Below are positions 1 to 9,465 of a stretch of DNA of 14,500 nt, one piece after another (the stretch's first letter is position 1; each line of letters starts with the position of its first letter). This DNA comes from an uncultured Prevotellaceae bacterium (lineage in GTDB: Bacteria; Bacteroidota; Bacteroidia; Bacteroidales; Bacteroidaceae). Location: the NCBI GenBank assembly GCA_902803455.1, contig CADCQC010000004.1, forward strand, positions 1 through 14,500, written 5' to 3'. The position numbers were made by a program, and so were the translations under genes. A model generated the notes under the pieces. The model had not been told where the DNA came from and did not search any database. It was given only the letters and a program-made list of their open reading frames with translations.

Positions 1-1620
1 GCCGAGACCATCAACATCGTGGCCGACGAGTTTGGTTTCAAAACCGAATACGTCAGCGCTGAAGTGCAAAACGCCATCACCGAAGAGGAGGACGATGAGA
101 ATGATCTCGTGCCACGCGCACCGATTGTCACCGTGATGGGACATGTCGACCATGGCAAGACCTCGTTGCTCGACCATATCCGCTACACCAACGTCATCGC
201 TGGTGAGGCTGGTGGCATCACACAGCATATCGGTGCCTACAACGTGCAGCTGTCGGATGGCAGACAGATCACCTCCCTCGACACACCTGGTCACGAAGCC
301 TTCACGGCCATGCGTGCGCGTGGTGCACAGGTGACGGATATCGCCATCATCATCATCGCTGCCGACGACTCTGTCATGCCCACCACCAAAGAGGCCATCG
401 CCCATGCCCAGGCTGCCAACGTGCCCATGGTGTTTGCCATCAACAAGATTGACAAACCTGGAGCTAATGCAGACAAGATCAGGGAAGACCTGGCCAACAT
501 GAACCTGCTGGTGGAAGACTGGGGAGGCAAATACCAGTGCCAGGAGATTTCCGCCAAGAAAGGCATCGGTGTCGACGACCTGCTGGAGAAAGTGCTGCTC
601 GAAGCCGAGATGCTCGACTTGAAAGCCAACCCCAACCGCAAGGCCACAGGATCCATCATCGAGTCGTCACTCGACAAAGGAAGAGGATATGTTTCCACCA
701 TCCTCGTATCAAACGGTACACTCAAGGTGGGTGACATCGTGGTCGCAGGAACCAGTTACGGACGTATCAAAGCCATGTTCAACGAGCGCAACCAGCGCAT
801 CCAGAGTGCTGGGCCTGCCGAACCGGCCATCATCCTCGGACTCAACGGTGCACCTACTGCCGGCGACTCGTTCCATGTGATGCCCACAGAGCAAGAAGCC
901 CGCGAGATCACCAACAAACGTTTGCAACTGCAGCGCGAGCAAGGATTGAGGACTACCAAGAAACTCGGACTCGACGACATCTCGCACCGCATCGCACTCG
1001 GCGAATTCCACGAACTCAACATTATTGTCAAGGGTGATACCGACGGTTCTATTGAGGCGCTCTCCGATTCTTTCATCAAACTGTCTACAGAGAAGGTGCA
1101 GGTGAATGTCATCAACAAGGCCGTGGGACAGATTTCCGAAAACGACGTGATGCTCGCAAGTGCTTCCAAAGCCATCATCGTGGGATTCCAAGTGAGACCT
1201 TCTGCCGAGGCCCGCAAACTCGCCGAGCGCGAGGGTGTGGAAATCAACACCTACTCCATCATCTATGATGCCATCGACGAAGTGAAGTCGACCATGCAGG
1301 GCATGCTTGATAAGGTGAAGAAAGAAGTGGTGACTGCCGAGATCGAAGTGAAACAGGTGTTCAAGATATCAAAAGTGGGTACCGTGGCTGGCGGTCTGGT
1401 GACCGATGGCAAGGTGCACAACAAAGACAAGGCGCGCGTGGTGCGCGACGGCATCGTGGTCCACTCCGCCAACATCAGTGCCCTCAAGCGCTACAAGGAT
1501 GATGCCAAGGAGGTAGCTACCGGTTTGGAATGCGGTATCTCACTGGTCAACTTCAACGACATCCAACCTGGAGACATCATCGAGACCTACACGGAGATTG
1601 AGGTGGAGCAGAAGCTGTAA
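1..1620 (+). CDS. infB: Translation initiation factor IF-2 (3' part; 5' end outside window)
   Basis: IF-2 is the GTPase that places initiator fMet-tRNA on the 30S ribosomal subunit and promotes 50S joining. The frame is open from base 1, so the N-terminal region lies upstream and 539 residues are visible. Numbering from the first codon here, the GTPase motifs are G1 GHVDHGKT at about 47-54, G3 DTPGH starting at D94, G4 NKID at 148-151 and G5 SAKK at about 184-187. The switch-I segment AGEAGGITQHIGAY is typical of bacterial IF-2. Domain II, the IF-2 central domain and the C-terminal fMet-tRNA-binding barrel follow; the barrel carries the conserved GLECGI motif near the end. All G motifs are intact and there is no frameshift. 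The stop TAA is at 1618-1620, and the phosphatase gene begins one base later, which suggests cotranscription and perhaps translational coupling. Confidence 0.97.
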   Translation, partial: AETINIVADEFGFKTEYVSAEVQNAITEEEDDENDLVPRAPIVTVMGHVDHGKTSLLDHIRYTNVIAGEAGGITQHIGAYNVQLSDGRQITSLDTPGHEAFTAMRARGAQVTDIAIIIIAADDSVMPTTKEAIAHAQAANVPMVFAINKIDKPGANADKIREDLANMNLLVEDWGGKYQCQEISAKKGIGVDDLLEKVLLEAEMLDLKANPNRKATGSIIESSLDKGRGYVSTILVSNGTLKVGDIVVAGTSYGRIKAMFNERNQRIQSAGPAEPAIILGLNGAPTAGDSFHVMPTEQEAREITNKRLQLQREQGLRTTKKLGLDDISHRIALGEFHELNIIVKGDTDGSIEALSDSFIKLSTEKVQVNVINKAVGQISENDVMLASASKAIIVGFQVRPSAEARKLAEREGVEINTYSIIYDAIDEVKSTMQGMLDKVKKEVVTAEIEVKQVFKISKVGTVAGGLVTDGKVHNKDKARVVRDGIVVHSANISALKRYKDDAKEVATGLECGISLVNFNDIQPGDIIETYTEIEVEQKL

Positions 1621-1621
1621 G

Positions 1622-3712
1622 ATGAAGGAAAAGCGCAAGATTCGCTCATTTGCCAAAAGACTGACCAACTGGATCGTGCTGGTGATGCTCGTCGTCATGG
1701 GCCTTGTATCCTCTTTTATCTACGATGCAAGTACCAGCATCTTCCTGGATGAAGAAGGCGTGCGCCATGAAGCCATTCTTGACGCTTCCGTAGAGAACAT
1801 CAGGCGAGTGATCTCTGATGTCTATGTGGGCACGATCAACCATGTGCCCGAGATAGAAGAGAGCCTTGACCAGCCCGACCGCCTGGTCACGCTGATGGAG
1901 CGGGTGGTGAGTAAGAACAAGCGCATCCACAGTTGTGGCATTTCTTTCATCGCAGATTACTATCCTCAGAAAGGACGTTGGTTCTGTCCTTACGCCGTGC
2001 GGAATGCCGATGGGACGATAGAGAAAAAGCAACTCGGCGGTGCCCAGTTTGACTATCTGAACGCCCCTTGGTTTACCGAGGCGATACAAGCTCAAGAAGG
2101 CTTCTGGTCAAAACCATTCTTCGAGGGCAACGACACCATCACACCACTGGTATCCTATCTGGTGCCCATCCGCAACCGACAAGGTAAAACCGTGGCTGTG
2201 CTTGGTGCCGACTTGTCGCTCGACTGGCTTCACGACAAGATTGCCAAGCTTGACTCTACCGTCTATAAGACGGAATGGGTCAACCCCTCCTTAGACGAAG
2301 AGAAGGGACAAACCAAAGAAGAAAACTTGAACCTAAAAAAGCGTTTGGAAAGGAAACAAAAGAGATATATGCCACACAGCTTCATCATTACTGCTGAAGG
2401 CGACTATCTCGTTCATCCTGATCAGAAACGCATCCTTCGTGAAAACTATTTCACTTATGCTAAGGTGAATGCCGACACGGCAGCCACCTATGTGGGCCGC
2501 CAGATGATAGCAGGAAAGAAGGGATATTACGGCATCGATAAAGATCTCATCATCGAAGAAATCGATTTTGAGGGGAACTCATCTTTTATCTTCTATGCGC
2601 CTATCGAAAAGACAAACTGGTCGATGGCGCTTGTCGTGCCCTCTTTTGGGATCAATCTTATAGCTGGGGTGATTGGGGTGGTACTTTTGTTGCTCATCCT
2701 GGTGGGCCTCATCGTTGTTTTCCTCGTGAGCCGTATCACCATCAAGCGTGTGGCAAAACCCTTAAAACTGCTGGCCGCATCTGCAGAAGAGGTGGCAAAA
2801 GGCAACTTCGACACAATGTTGCCGCAGATCAAGCATAACGACGAGATACGCTTGTTGCGCGACTCCTTCGAGGATATGCAGCATTCACTCACCCGATATA
2901 TCAATGAGTTGAAGACCACGACAGCTTCAAAAGCTGCGATAGAAAACGAACTGAAAGTGGCTCATGACATCCAAATGGCCATGTTGCCAAAAATATACCC
3001 GCCTTATCCTGAGAGAGATGATATCAATATCTTTGGCTCTCTCAATCCCGCCAAAGATGTGGGTGGCGATTTGTTCGATTTCTATATCCGTGACAATCAT
3101 TTATTCTTCTGTATCGGAGACGTTTCAGGAAAGAGCGTCCCGGCATCTTTGGTGATGGCTGTCACACGGTCGCTGTTCCGTAATATTTCATCCAATATGT
3201 CTGAACCCAACCGTATAATATCGGAACTCAACGAGGCGCTGGCCGAAGGCAATGATAAAAATATGTTTGTCACCTTGTTCTTGGGTGTTCTCAATCTTGA
3301 GACAGGTATCATGAGTTACTGTAATGCCGGACACGACGCACCATTGCTTATCGGGCGTGGTGTGGGGTTGCTGACGTGCGATTCAAATTTGCCGGTCGGC
3401 GTGATGTCGGGATGGAACTATACTCTGCAGCAAGCATCCATCGACTCACAGACGACCATATTCTTATACACAGACGGTCTCAGCGAGGCTGAAGACATCC
3501 AGCACAACCAATTTGGCTACCAACGGATTATCCAGGTTGCAGAGTCTTTGCTGGCAGCTGGGGATCATCAGCCCTTCAAGATGATCAACGGCATGACTAA
3601 TGCCGTTCATACCTTTGTGGGAAAAGCAGAGCAGAGTGATGACCTGACTATGTTGGCCATCCAATACATCAAGACCAATGAAAGAGAAGAAAAACAAACC
3701 GGTCAATCCTGA
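1622..3712 (+). CDS. Membrane sensor phosphatase: Cache-like sensor, HAMP, SpoIIE/PP2C domain
   Basis: Predicted 696-residue inner-membrane signalling protein. Transmembrane helix 1 (about 17-34) and helix 2 (about 344-369) flank a periplasmic domain of about 300 residues resembling a double Cache sensor. HAMP-like sequence follows (about 370-425), then a helical linker containing ENELKVAHDIQMAMLP, typical of the segment before SpoIIE/RsbU phosphatases. The PP2C-type domain keeps the metal-binding acidic motifs: GGD (D483), GDVSG (D500), DGL (D618) and SDD (D673, D674). Family members remove phosphate from Ser or Thr of STAS anti-anti-sigma-like proteins; no such partner, kinase or sigma factor is in the window, so the target is unknown. 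The ATG at 1622 is preferred over an in-frame TTG at 1598, which would add eight residues inside infB. The end overlaps sufB by 35 bp. Fold and catalytic class are fairly certain; ligand and role are not. Confidence 0.9.
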   Translation: MKEKRKIRSFAKRLTNWIVLVMLVVMGLVSSFIYDASTSIFLDEEGVRHEAILDASVENIRRVISDVYVGTINHVPEIEESLDQPDRLVTLMERVVSKNKRIHSCGISFIADYYPQKGRWFCPYAVRNADGTIEKKQLGGAQFDYLNAPWFTEAIQAQEGFWSKPFFEGNDTITPLVSYLVPIRNRQGKTVAVLGADLSLDWLHDKIAKLDSTVYKTEWVNPSLDEEKGQTKEENLNLKKRLERKQKRYMPHSFIITAEGDYLVHPDQKRILRENYFTYAKVNADTAATYVGRQMIAGKKGYYGIDKDLIIEEIDFEGNSSFIFYAPIEKTNWSMALVVPSFGINLIAGVIGVVLLLLILVGLIVVFLVSRITIKRVAKPLKLLAASAEEVAKGNFDTMLPQIKHNDEIRLLRDSFEDMQHSLTRYINELKTTTASKAAIENELKVAHDIQMAMLPKIYPPYPERDDINIFGSLNPAKDVGGDLFDFYIRDNHLFFCIGDVSGKSVPASLVMAVTRSLFRNISSNMSEPNRIISELNEALAEGNDKNMFVTLFLGVLNLETGIMSYCNAGHDAPLLIGRGVGLLTCDSNLPVGVMSGWNYTLQQASIDSQTTIFLYTDGLSEAEDIQHNQFGYQRIIQVAESLLAAGDHQPFKMINGMTNAVHTFVGKAEQSDDLTMLAIQYIKTNEREEKQTGQS

Positions 3713-5162
3713 AGAACAAGAAGACGGAAACGAACTGGTGCGCCGCATCGCGGATCAAAAATATGAGTTTGGCTTTACGACGGATGTGCATACAGAAATC
3801 ATCCCTGCCGGTCTCAATGAAGATATCGTCAGACTGATCTCTTCCAAGAAAGGCGAACCGGAATGGATGCTGGACTTCCGTCTGAAGGCGCTGCGCTATT
3901 GGTTGCAGCAGACGGAGCCCCAATGGGGCCATGTGCACGTTCCGCCGATTGACTATCAATCCATCAGTTATTATGCCGATCCTTTGGCCAAAAAGCCGAA
4001 AGGCGACGGAAAGATCGACCCCGAAGTGGAGAAAACGTTCGACAAACTGGGTATCCCTCTTGAGGAACGTCTTGCCTTGACCGGCAACACCGCCGTGGAT
4101 GCCATCATGGACTCCGTCAGTGTCAAGACGACATTCAAAGAAAAGTTGGCAGAGAAAGGCATCATCTTCTGTTCCATCGGTGATGCCATCAAAAACCATC
4201 CTGACCTCGTGAGGCAGTATCTCGGCACTGTGGTTCCCTACCGCGACAACTTCTTTGCCGCCCTCAACAGCGCCGTGTTCAGCGACGGGTCGTTCGTCTA
4301 TATCCCTAAAGGTGTGAGATGCCCCATGGAACTGAGTTCCTACTTCCGCATCAACGCACGCAACACGGGACAATTTGAGCGCACGCTCATCATTGCCGAT
4401 GATGATTCCTACGTCAGTTATCTGGAGGGGTGCACAGCCCCCATGCGCGACGAGAACCAACTGCATGCCGCCATCGTGGAAATCATTGTCAACGACCGTG
4501 CCGAGGTGAAATACTCCACCGTGCAAAACTGGTATCCTGGCGATGAGAACGGACGAGGTGGTGTGCTCAACCTCGTCACCAAGCGAGGCGACCTGAGAGG
4601 TGCGGGATCCAAGCTCTCCTGGACACAAGTGGAAACAGGAAGTGCCATCACCTGGAAATATCCCTCATGCATCCTTCGTGGCGACAACTCCGTGGCCGAG
4701 TTCTACAGCGTGGCCGTGACCAACCACCATCAGGAGGCTGACACCGGCACCAAGATGATCCACATGGGGAAAAACACCAAGTCGACCATCATCTCTAAAG
4801 GCATCTCGGCCGGGCATTCCCAAAACTCCTACCGCGGACTGGTCCGCGCCACAGCCAACGCCGATGGTGCACGCAACTATTCCAGTTGCGACTCTCTGCT
4901 CCTCGGCAGCAACTGTGGTGCCCATACCTTTCCTTATATGGATATCCACAACGACACCGCCATCGTGGAGCATGAGGCAACCACATCGAAAATCAGCGAA
5001 GACCAACTCTTCTACTGCAACCAGCGGGGCATTCCCACCGAGCAGGCTGTAGGACTCATCGTCAACGGCTATGCCAAGGAGGTCCTCCAGAAACTGCCCA
5101 TGGAATTTGCCGTGGAGGCACAGAAGCTGTTGAGCGTCTCGCTGGAGGGCACGGTAGGATAA
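3678..5162 (+). CDS. sufB: Fe-S cluster assembly scaffold SufB
   Basis: SufB, with SufC and SufD, forms the cytosolic SufBC2D scaffold on which Fe-S clusters are built. The 494-residue product has the family's usual length. It reads as SufB from the N-terminal segment YEFGFTTDVHTEI through the C-terminal beta-helix domain. The segment with C404 (SSCDS), C413 (NCGAHTFPY) and E431-H432-E433 matches the region where E. coli SufB has C405 and E432-H433-E434, residues linked to sulfur transfer and cluster formation; the alignment is from memory. The ATG at 3678 lies inside the end of the phosphatase gene (35 bp overlap). Later Met codons would remove the conserved N-terminus, so this start is favoured; a GTG at 3738 is a weaker option. 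A 76 bp gap to sufC follows, without a recognisable promoter or terminator. Confidence 0.97.
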   Translation: MKEKKNKPVNPEEQEDGNELVRRIADQKYEFGFTTDVHTEIIPAGLNEDIVRLISSKKGEPEWMLDFRLKALRYWLQQTEPQWGHVHVPPIDYQSISYYADPLAKKPKGDGKIDPEVEKTFDKLGIPLEERLALTGNTAVDAIMDSVSVKTTFKEKLAEKGIIFCSIGDAIKNHPDLVRQYLGTVVPYRDNFFAALNSAVFSDGSFVYIPKGVRCPMELSSYFRINARNTGQFERTLIIADDDSYVSYLEGCTAPMRDENQLHAAIVEIIVNDRAEVKYSTVQNWYPGDENGRGGVLNLVTKRGDLRGAGSKLSWTQVETGSAITWKYPSCILRGDNSVAEFYSVAVTNHHQEADTGTKMIHMGKNTKSTIISKGISAGHSQNSYRGLVRATANADGARNYSSCDSLLLGSNCGAHTFPYMDIHNDTAIVEHEATTSKISEDQLFYCNQRGIPTEQAVGLIVNGYAKEVLQKLPMEFAVEAQKLLSVSLEGTVG

Positions 5163-5200
5163 GCAGCCTTTTGCCACCTATCATTTTCCATCACCACCAA

Positions 5201-5238
5201 CTTACAAAAGAAAAATATTATCTTACATAGAAAATATT

Positions 5239-5240
<2 letters not shown>
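5201..5240 (+). repeat. Imperfect tandem duplication ending at the sufC start codon
   Basis: Unit 1 (5201-5221) and unit 2 (5222-5240) both begin CTTACA and end AAAATATTAT; they differ by one substitution and two missing bases. In unit 2 the last two bases are the AT of the sufC ATG, while in unit 1 the same position reads ATC. The A/T-rich initiation region of sufC therefore exists twice in a row. Bacteroidetes start sites generally rely on unstructured A-rich leaders rather than Shine-Dalgarno pairing, so the duplication could affect sufC translation; that effect is inferred. Confidence 0.8.
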
Positions 5241-5983
<743 letters not shown>

Positions 5984-5991
<8 letters not shown>

Positions 5992-7327
5992 TGAACAACA
6001 ATATATCAGTCTTTTTGAGCAATGCCGTGAGATGATCTGTCATCACTCGGCAGAGGTGCTCAACCAAGTGCGCGACCAAGCCTTCCAAGACTTCCGCCTG
6101 TCGGGCTTTCCGTCACGCAAGGTGGAGGAATACCGCTATACCGACATACAGCGGCTCTTCGAACCTGACTATGGTCTCAACCTCAACAGGCTCGACATTC
6201 CTGTCAATCCCTACAACGCATTCAAGTGCTTCGTACCCAATCTGAGTACGTCGCTTTATTTCGTGGTCAATGACTCCTTTTATAACAAGGCGCTTCCCAA
6301 AAGCCATCTGCCGGAAGGTGTCGTCGTCGACTCCTTAAAAAATGCAGCAGAGCGGATGCCAGACCTCATCGCCCGCTATTACGCCCGTCTGGCCAAGACT
6401 GGCGAGGATGCCGTGACAGCACTCAACACCATGCTGGCGCAAGACGGACTGCTGGTATATGTCCCCAAAGGGGTGAAGGTGGAGAAGACCATACAAATCA
6501 TCAATATCCTGCGGGCTGATGTCGATCTGATGGTCAACCGGCGGGTACTTATCATCGCCGAACCCGAATCTGAGTTGAGACTTCTCTTCTGCGACCATAC
6601 CGACGACGACCGCCACTTCCTCAGCACCCAGGTGACAGAATGCTTTGCGGAAGAGAACGCACAGGTTGAACTCTATTGCCTTGAGGAAACTCACAACAAG
6701 AATGTAAGGGTGAGCAACCTGTATATCCAGCAGGAGGCCAACAGTAGGGTGCGGCATCACACGATTACCCTCCACAACGGCACCACACGCAACCTCACCC
6801 GTCTGACCTTCGCCGGAGAGGGTGCGGAATGCTGGCTCAATGGATGTGTCATCGCCGATAAGCAACAGCATGTGGACAACAACACGCTCATCGACCATCA
6901 GGTGGCCCGCTGCACCAGTCATGAGCTCTACAAATATGTGCTCGATGACCAGGCTACCGGCGCTTTCGCTGGACGGGTACTCGTGCGGCACGGCGCACAA
7001 CAGACTATCTCAGAGGAAACCAACCAGAACCTATGTGCCACCAAGGAAGCGCGGATGTATACACAACCCATGCTCGAAATCTATGCCGACGATGTGAAAT
7101 GCTCACATGGCAGTACGGTGGGACAACTCAATGACGCCGCACTCTTCTACATGCAGCAGCGTGGCATCAGCCTGCAAGAGGCACGGCTGCTCCTGCAGAC
7201 GGCCTTCGTCAACCAAGTCATCGAACAGATCAATCTGATCCCCTTGCGCGACAGGCTGCATTATCTTGTAGACAAACGTTTCCGGGGAGAACTCAACAAA
7301 TGCGACGGCTGCAAACTTTGCAAATGA
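5984..7327 (+). CDS. sufD: Fe-S cluster assembly protein SufD with a three-cysteine C-terminal tail
   Basis: SufD pairs with SufB to form the scaffold interface. The 447-residue product has a variable helical N-terminal region and a C-terminal SufB/SufD-type beta-helix domain. C373-S374-H375 in the KCSHGSTVGQL motif matches the segment that holds E. coli SufD H360, which works with SufB at the cluster site. The downstream LFYMQQRGI and ARLLLQTAF segments are also typical. The protein ends with three cysteines at C440, C443 and C446 (spacing C-x2-C-x2-C), a tail absent from E. coli SufD as I recall it. The start ATG overlaps sufC by 8 bp. The stop TGA overlaps an ATG at 7324 in the sufS frame, and sufS more probably starts at 7351. 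Function is certain; the role of the tail is unknown. Confidence 0.96.
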
Positions 7328-7350
7328 CCGCCAATCACTATAAGCATATC

Positions 7351-8574
7351 ATGCATTACCCATACGACATAAAAACCATCCGCCGCGACTTTCCTATCTT
7401 GTCGAGGACAGTCTACGACAAACCGCTGGTATATCTCGACAACGCTGCCACCACCCAGAAGCCATTATGCGTGCTTGATGCCATGCGTGACGAATATCTC
7501 AATGTGAATGCCAATGTGCATCGTGGTGTGCACTATCTCTCACAACAGGCCACCGATCTGCATGAGGCGGCACGGGAGACTGTGCGACGGTTTATCCATG
7601 CCAACTCCACCAACGAGATCGTCTTTACCCGTGGCACCACAGAAGCCATCAACCTGGTTGCCAGTTCATTCGCAGAAGGGATGATGAAGGAAGGCGACGA
7701 GGTCATCGTCTCCGTCATGGAGCATCATTCCAACATCGTGCCATGGCAGTTGCAGGCAGCCCGAAAGGGAATTGTCCTCAAGGTCATACCCGTCAACGAC
7801 CAGGGAGAACTGCTCCTTGACAAATACGAGCAACTGTTGACCGACCGGACACGCCTGGTCAGCATCACCCATGTGAGCAATGTCCTGGGCACCATCAATC
7901 CTGTCGAGACCATCATCAAGATAGCCCACGACCACGACGTGCCTGTGATGGTGGATGCCGCACAGAGTGCTCCCCATCTGCCACTGGATGTTCAGGCGAT
8001 GGATTGTGACTTCCTTGCGTTCAGCGGACACAAGATGTATGGTCCCACCGGCATCGGCATCCTCTATGGTAAAGAAAAATGGCTCGAGAAGATGCCACCC
8101 TATCAAGGCGGAGGAGAGATGATCGACCAGGTGAGTTTTGACAAGACCACATTCGAGCGTCCTCCCCTTAAGTTTGAGGCTGGCACTCCCGATTATATCG
8201 CCACCCACGGACTGGCTGTAGCCATTGACTACCTGGAGGGTATCGGACTAGACCGGATCGCAGCACACGAACGGCAACTCACCCAATACTGCATGGAGCA
8301 ACTGGCCACCATCGACGGCATGCGATTTTTTGGAGAAGCTGCCGAAAAGGATGCTGTGGTGAGTTTTTTGGTGGGTGATATCCATCACCTCGACATGGGC
8401 ACCCTGCTCGACCGTATTGGCATTGCCGTGCGTACTGGGCATCACTGCGCCCAACCGCTGATGGACCGGATGGGCATTTTAGGAACCGTACGCGCCTCGT
8501 TTGCGCTCTACAACACGACAGAGGAAGTGGATGCGTTGGTGGCAGCCATCCGAAGAGTAAGCAAAATGTTTTGA
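7351..8574 (+). CDS. sufS: Cysteine desulfurase SufS
   Basis: SufS is a PLP-dependent enzyme that takes sulfur from cysteine, giving alanine and an enzyme persulfide that feeds SufB. From ATG 7351 the protein is 407 residues, close to the E. coli SufS length of 406. The PLP-binding lysine is K228 in SGHKMYGPTG, and the persulfide-forming cysteine is C366 in RTGHHCAQP. Both are offset by +2 from E. coli K226 and C364, which supports this start. Other family segments include YLDNAATTQKP, RGVHYLSQQA, TRGTTEAINLVA and EHHSNIVPWQ. In-frame alternatives are ATG 7324, which makes an ATGA overlap with the sufD stop and adds 9 residues, and ATG 7300. A sulfur carrier such as SufE or SufU is normally needed but is not encoded here. 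Confidence 0.95.
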   Translation: MHYPYDIKTIRRDFPILSRTVYDKPLVYLDNAATTQKPLCVLDAMRDEYLNVNANVHRGVHYLSQQATDLHEAARETVRRFIHANSTNEIVFTRGTTEAINLVASSFAEGMMKEGDEVIVSVMEHHSNIVPWQLQAARKGIVLKVIPVNDQGELLLDKYEQLLTDRTRLVSITHVSNVLGTINPVETIIKIAHDHDVPVMVDAAQSAPHLPLDVQAMDCDFLAFSGHKMYGPTGIGILYGKEKWLEKMPPYQGGGEMIDQVSFDKTTFERPPLKFEAGTPDYIATHGLAVAIDYLEGIGLDRIAAHERQLTQYCMEQLATIDGMRFFGEAAEKDAVVSFLVGDIHHLDMGTLLDRIGIAVRTGHHCAQPLMDRMGILGTVRASFALYNTTEEVDALVAAIRRVSKMF

Positions 8575-8617
8575 GTGAAAACGCTCTTCCCAAGCCATCA
8601 TCAAGAAATCCAAGGCT

Positions 8618-9226
8618 ATGCTCAAAAACCATTATTACGACAATCTGATTGAGGCTGGCTGCGATGAGGCCGGACGCGGCTGTCTGGCGGGTAGTGTCTT
8701 CGCTGCTGCCGTCATCCTTCCTCCCAATTATCAAAACGACGATCTCAATGACTCCAAACAACTCTCTGAGAAGCGCCGCTATGCCCTGCGCGAGATCATC
8801 CTCAGAGACGCCGTGGCATGGGCTGTGGGCATCGTAACACCAGAGGAAATCGACCGCATCAATATCCTCAATGCCTCCATTTTGGCCATGCATCGAGCGC
8901 TCGACAGTCTTCATGTGAGGCCAGAAGCCATCATCATTGATGGCAACCGCTTCAAACCCTATGGCTCACTTCCGTATACCACAATCGTGAAAGGTGATGG
9001 CAAATACCTTTCGATAGCCGCTGCCAGTATACTGGCCAAGACCTACCGCGACGACTACATGAACCGTCTGGCACAAGAATACCCACAATACGACTGGCTC
9101 AGCAACAAAGGCTATCCCACACGAAAGCACCGTGAAGCCATACGTCAATATGGCATCACTCCTTATCACCGAAAATCCTACAATCTGTTGGGTGATGGTC
9201 AGCTGATGTTGCCTTTTGACGACTGA
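8618..9226 (+). CDS. rnhB: Ribonuclease HII
   Basis: RNase HII cuts the RNA strand of RNA-DNA hybrids and removes single ribonucleotides wrongly inserted in DNA. The 202-residue length is typical of the short bacterial form. The active-site acidic residues are D16 and E17 in CDEAGRGCLAG, D108 in IIIDGNRF, and D145 or D146 after AAASILAKTYR. The downstream NKGYPTRKHREAI motif is also characteristic. The G-R-G signature distinguishes it from RNase HI. It begins 43 bp after sufS in the same direction, so it is probably the last gene of the operon, although no functional link to Fe-S assembly is known. No convincing terminator was found just after it. The start is the first ATG and leaves the usual short N-terminus before the DEAGRG motif. 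Confidence 0.97.
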   Translation: MLKNHYYDNLIEAGCDEAGRGCLAGSVFAAAVILPPNYQNDDLNDSKQLSEKRRYALREIILRDAVAWAVGIVTPEEIDRINILNASILAMHRALDSLHVRPEAIIIDGNRFKPYGSLPYTTIVKGDGKYLSIAAASILAKTYRDDYMNRLAQEYPQYDWLSNKGYPTRKHREAIRQYGITPYHRKSYNLLGDGQLMLPFDD

Positions 9227-9357
9227 GAACGCATGTTGTGATTGTGGCAGATAAAATCAATACCGCTCTGGCATCAATCTGATGATGATCCCGGATTCAA
9301 ACGAAAAACCAAACAATAAATTAAACGAAAGGAACAAAACAAAGAATTTATTTCTTG

Positions 9358-9382
9358 TTTGTTGCATTTTTTTTTAACTTTG
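9358..9382 (+). promoter_or_regulatory. Candidate Bacteroidetes promoter for the sugar transferase gene
   Basis: TAACTTTG at 9375-9382 matches the Bacteroidetes -7 consensus TAnnTTTG exactly and directly follows a run of nine T. The usual -33 TTTG is not at the ideal 19-21 bp spacing; the nearest TTTG, at 9358-9361, is 13 bp away, so the upstream element is weak. Transcription would begin near 9389 and leave a leader of about 77 nt before the ATG at 9466. This would separate the gene from the suf-rnhB operon. Confidence 0.5.
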
Positions 9383-9394
9383 CGGTCGATAAGG

Positions 9395-9407
9395 TCCTTT
9401 TAAAGGA
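9395..9407 (+). promoter_or_regulatory. Short dyad in the leader of the sugar transferase gene
   Basis: TCCTTT and AAAGGA are perfect inverted copies around one central T, only a few bases after the predicted transcription start. The sequence could be a protein-binding operator or, in RNA, a five-pair hairpin with a three-base loop. It is short and A/T-rich, so chance is possible. Confidence 0.3.
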
Positions 9408-9465
9408 AAAACTGTTTTCATACTAACATAAAACATAATTTCTCTCATATAATTGATTTGTGGAG

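Noticed and set aside
1598..1621. TTG start for the phosphatase, overlapping infB
   Set aside because: ATG 1622 gives a normal charged N-terminus before the first membrane helix; the extra eight residues are just infB codons read in another frame.
3669..4628. 319-codon open frame on the minus strand opposite sufB
   Set aside because: It is a mirror of the conserved sufB coding sequence, with no motif, promoter or independent support.
5163..5238. Internal promoter in the gap before sufC
   Set aside because: A TTTTG is present near 5169, but no TAnnTTTG lies at a suitable distance.
7300..7350. Longer starts for sufS (ATG 7300 or 7324)
   Set aside because: Start 7351 places the PLP lysine and active cysteine within two residues of their E. 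coli positions. The 7324 start, with its ATGA overlap, remains possible.
9272..9284. CATCA-ATC-TGATG hairpin after rnhB
   Set aside because: Only five pairs and no following T run, so it is probably chance.
9339..9375. Intrinsic terminator for the suf-rnhB operon
   Set aside because: The stem is short, A/T-rich and has a bulge, and the T run is eight bases away and abuts the -7 element, so it is not listed as a terminator.
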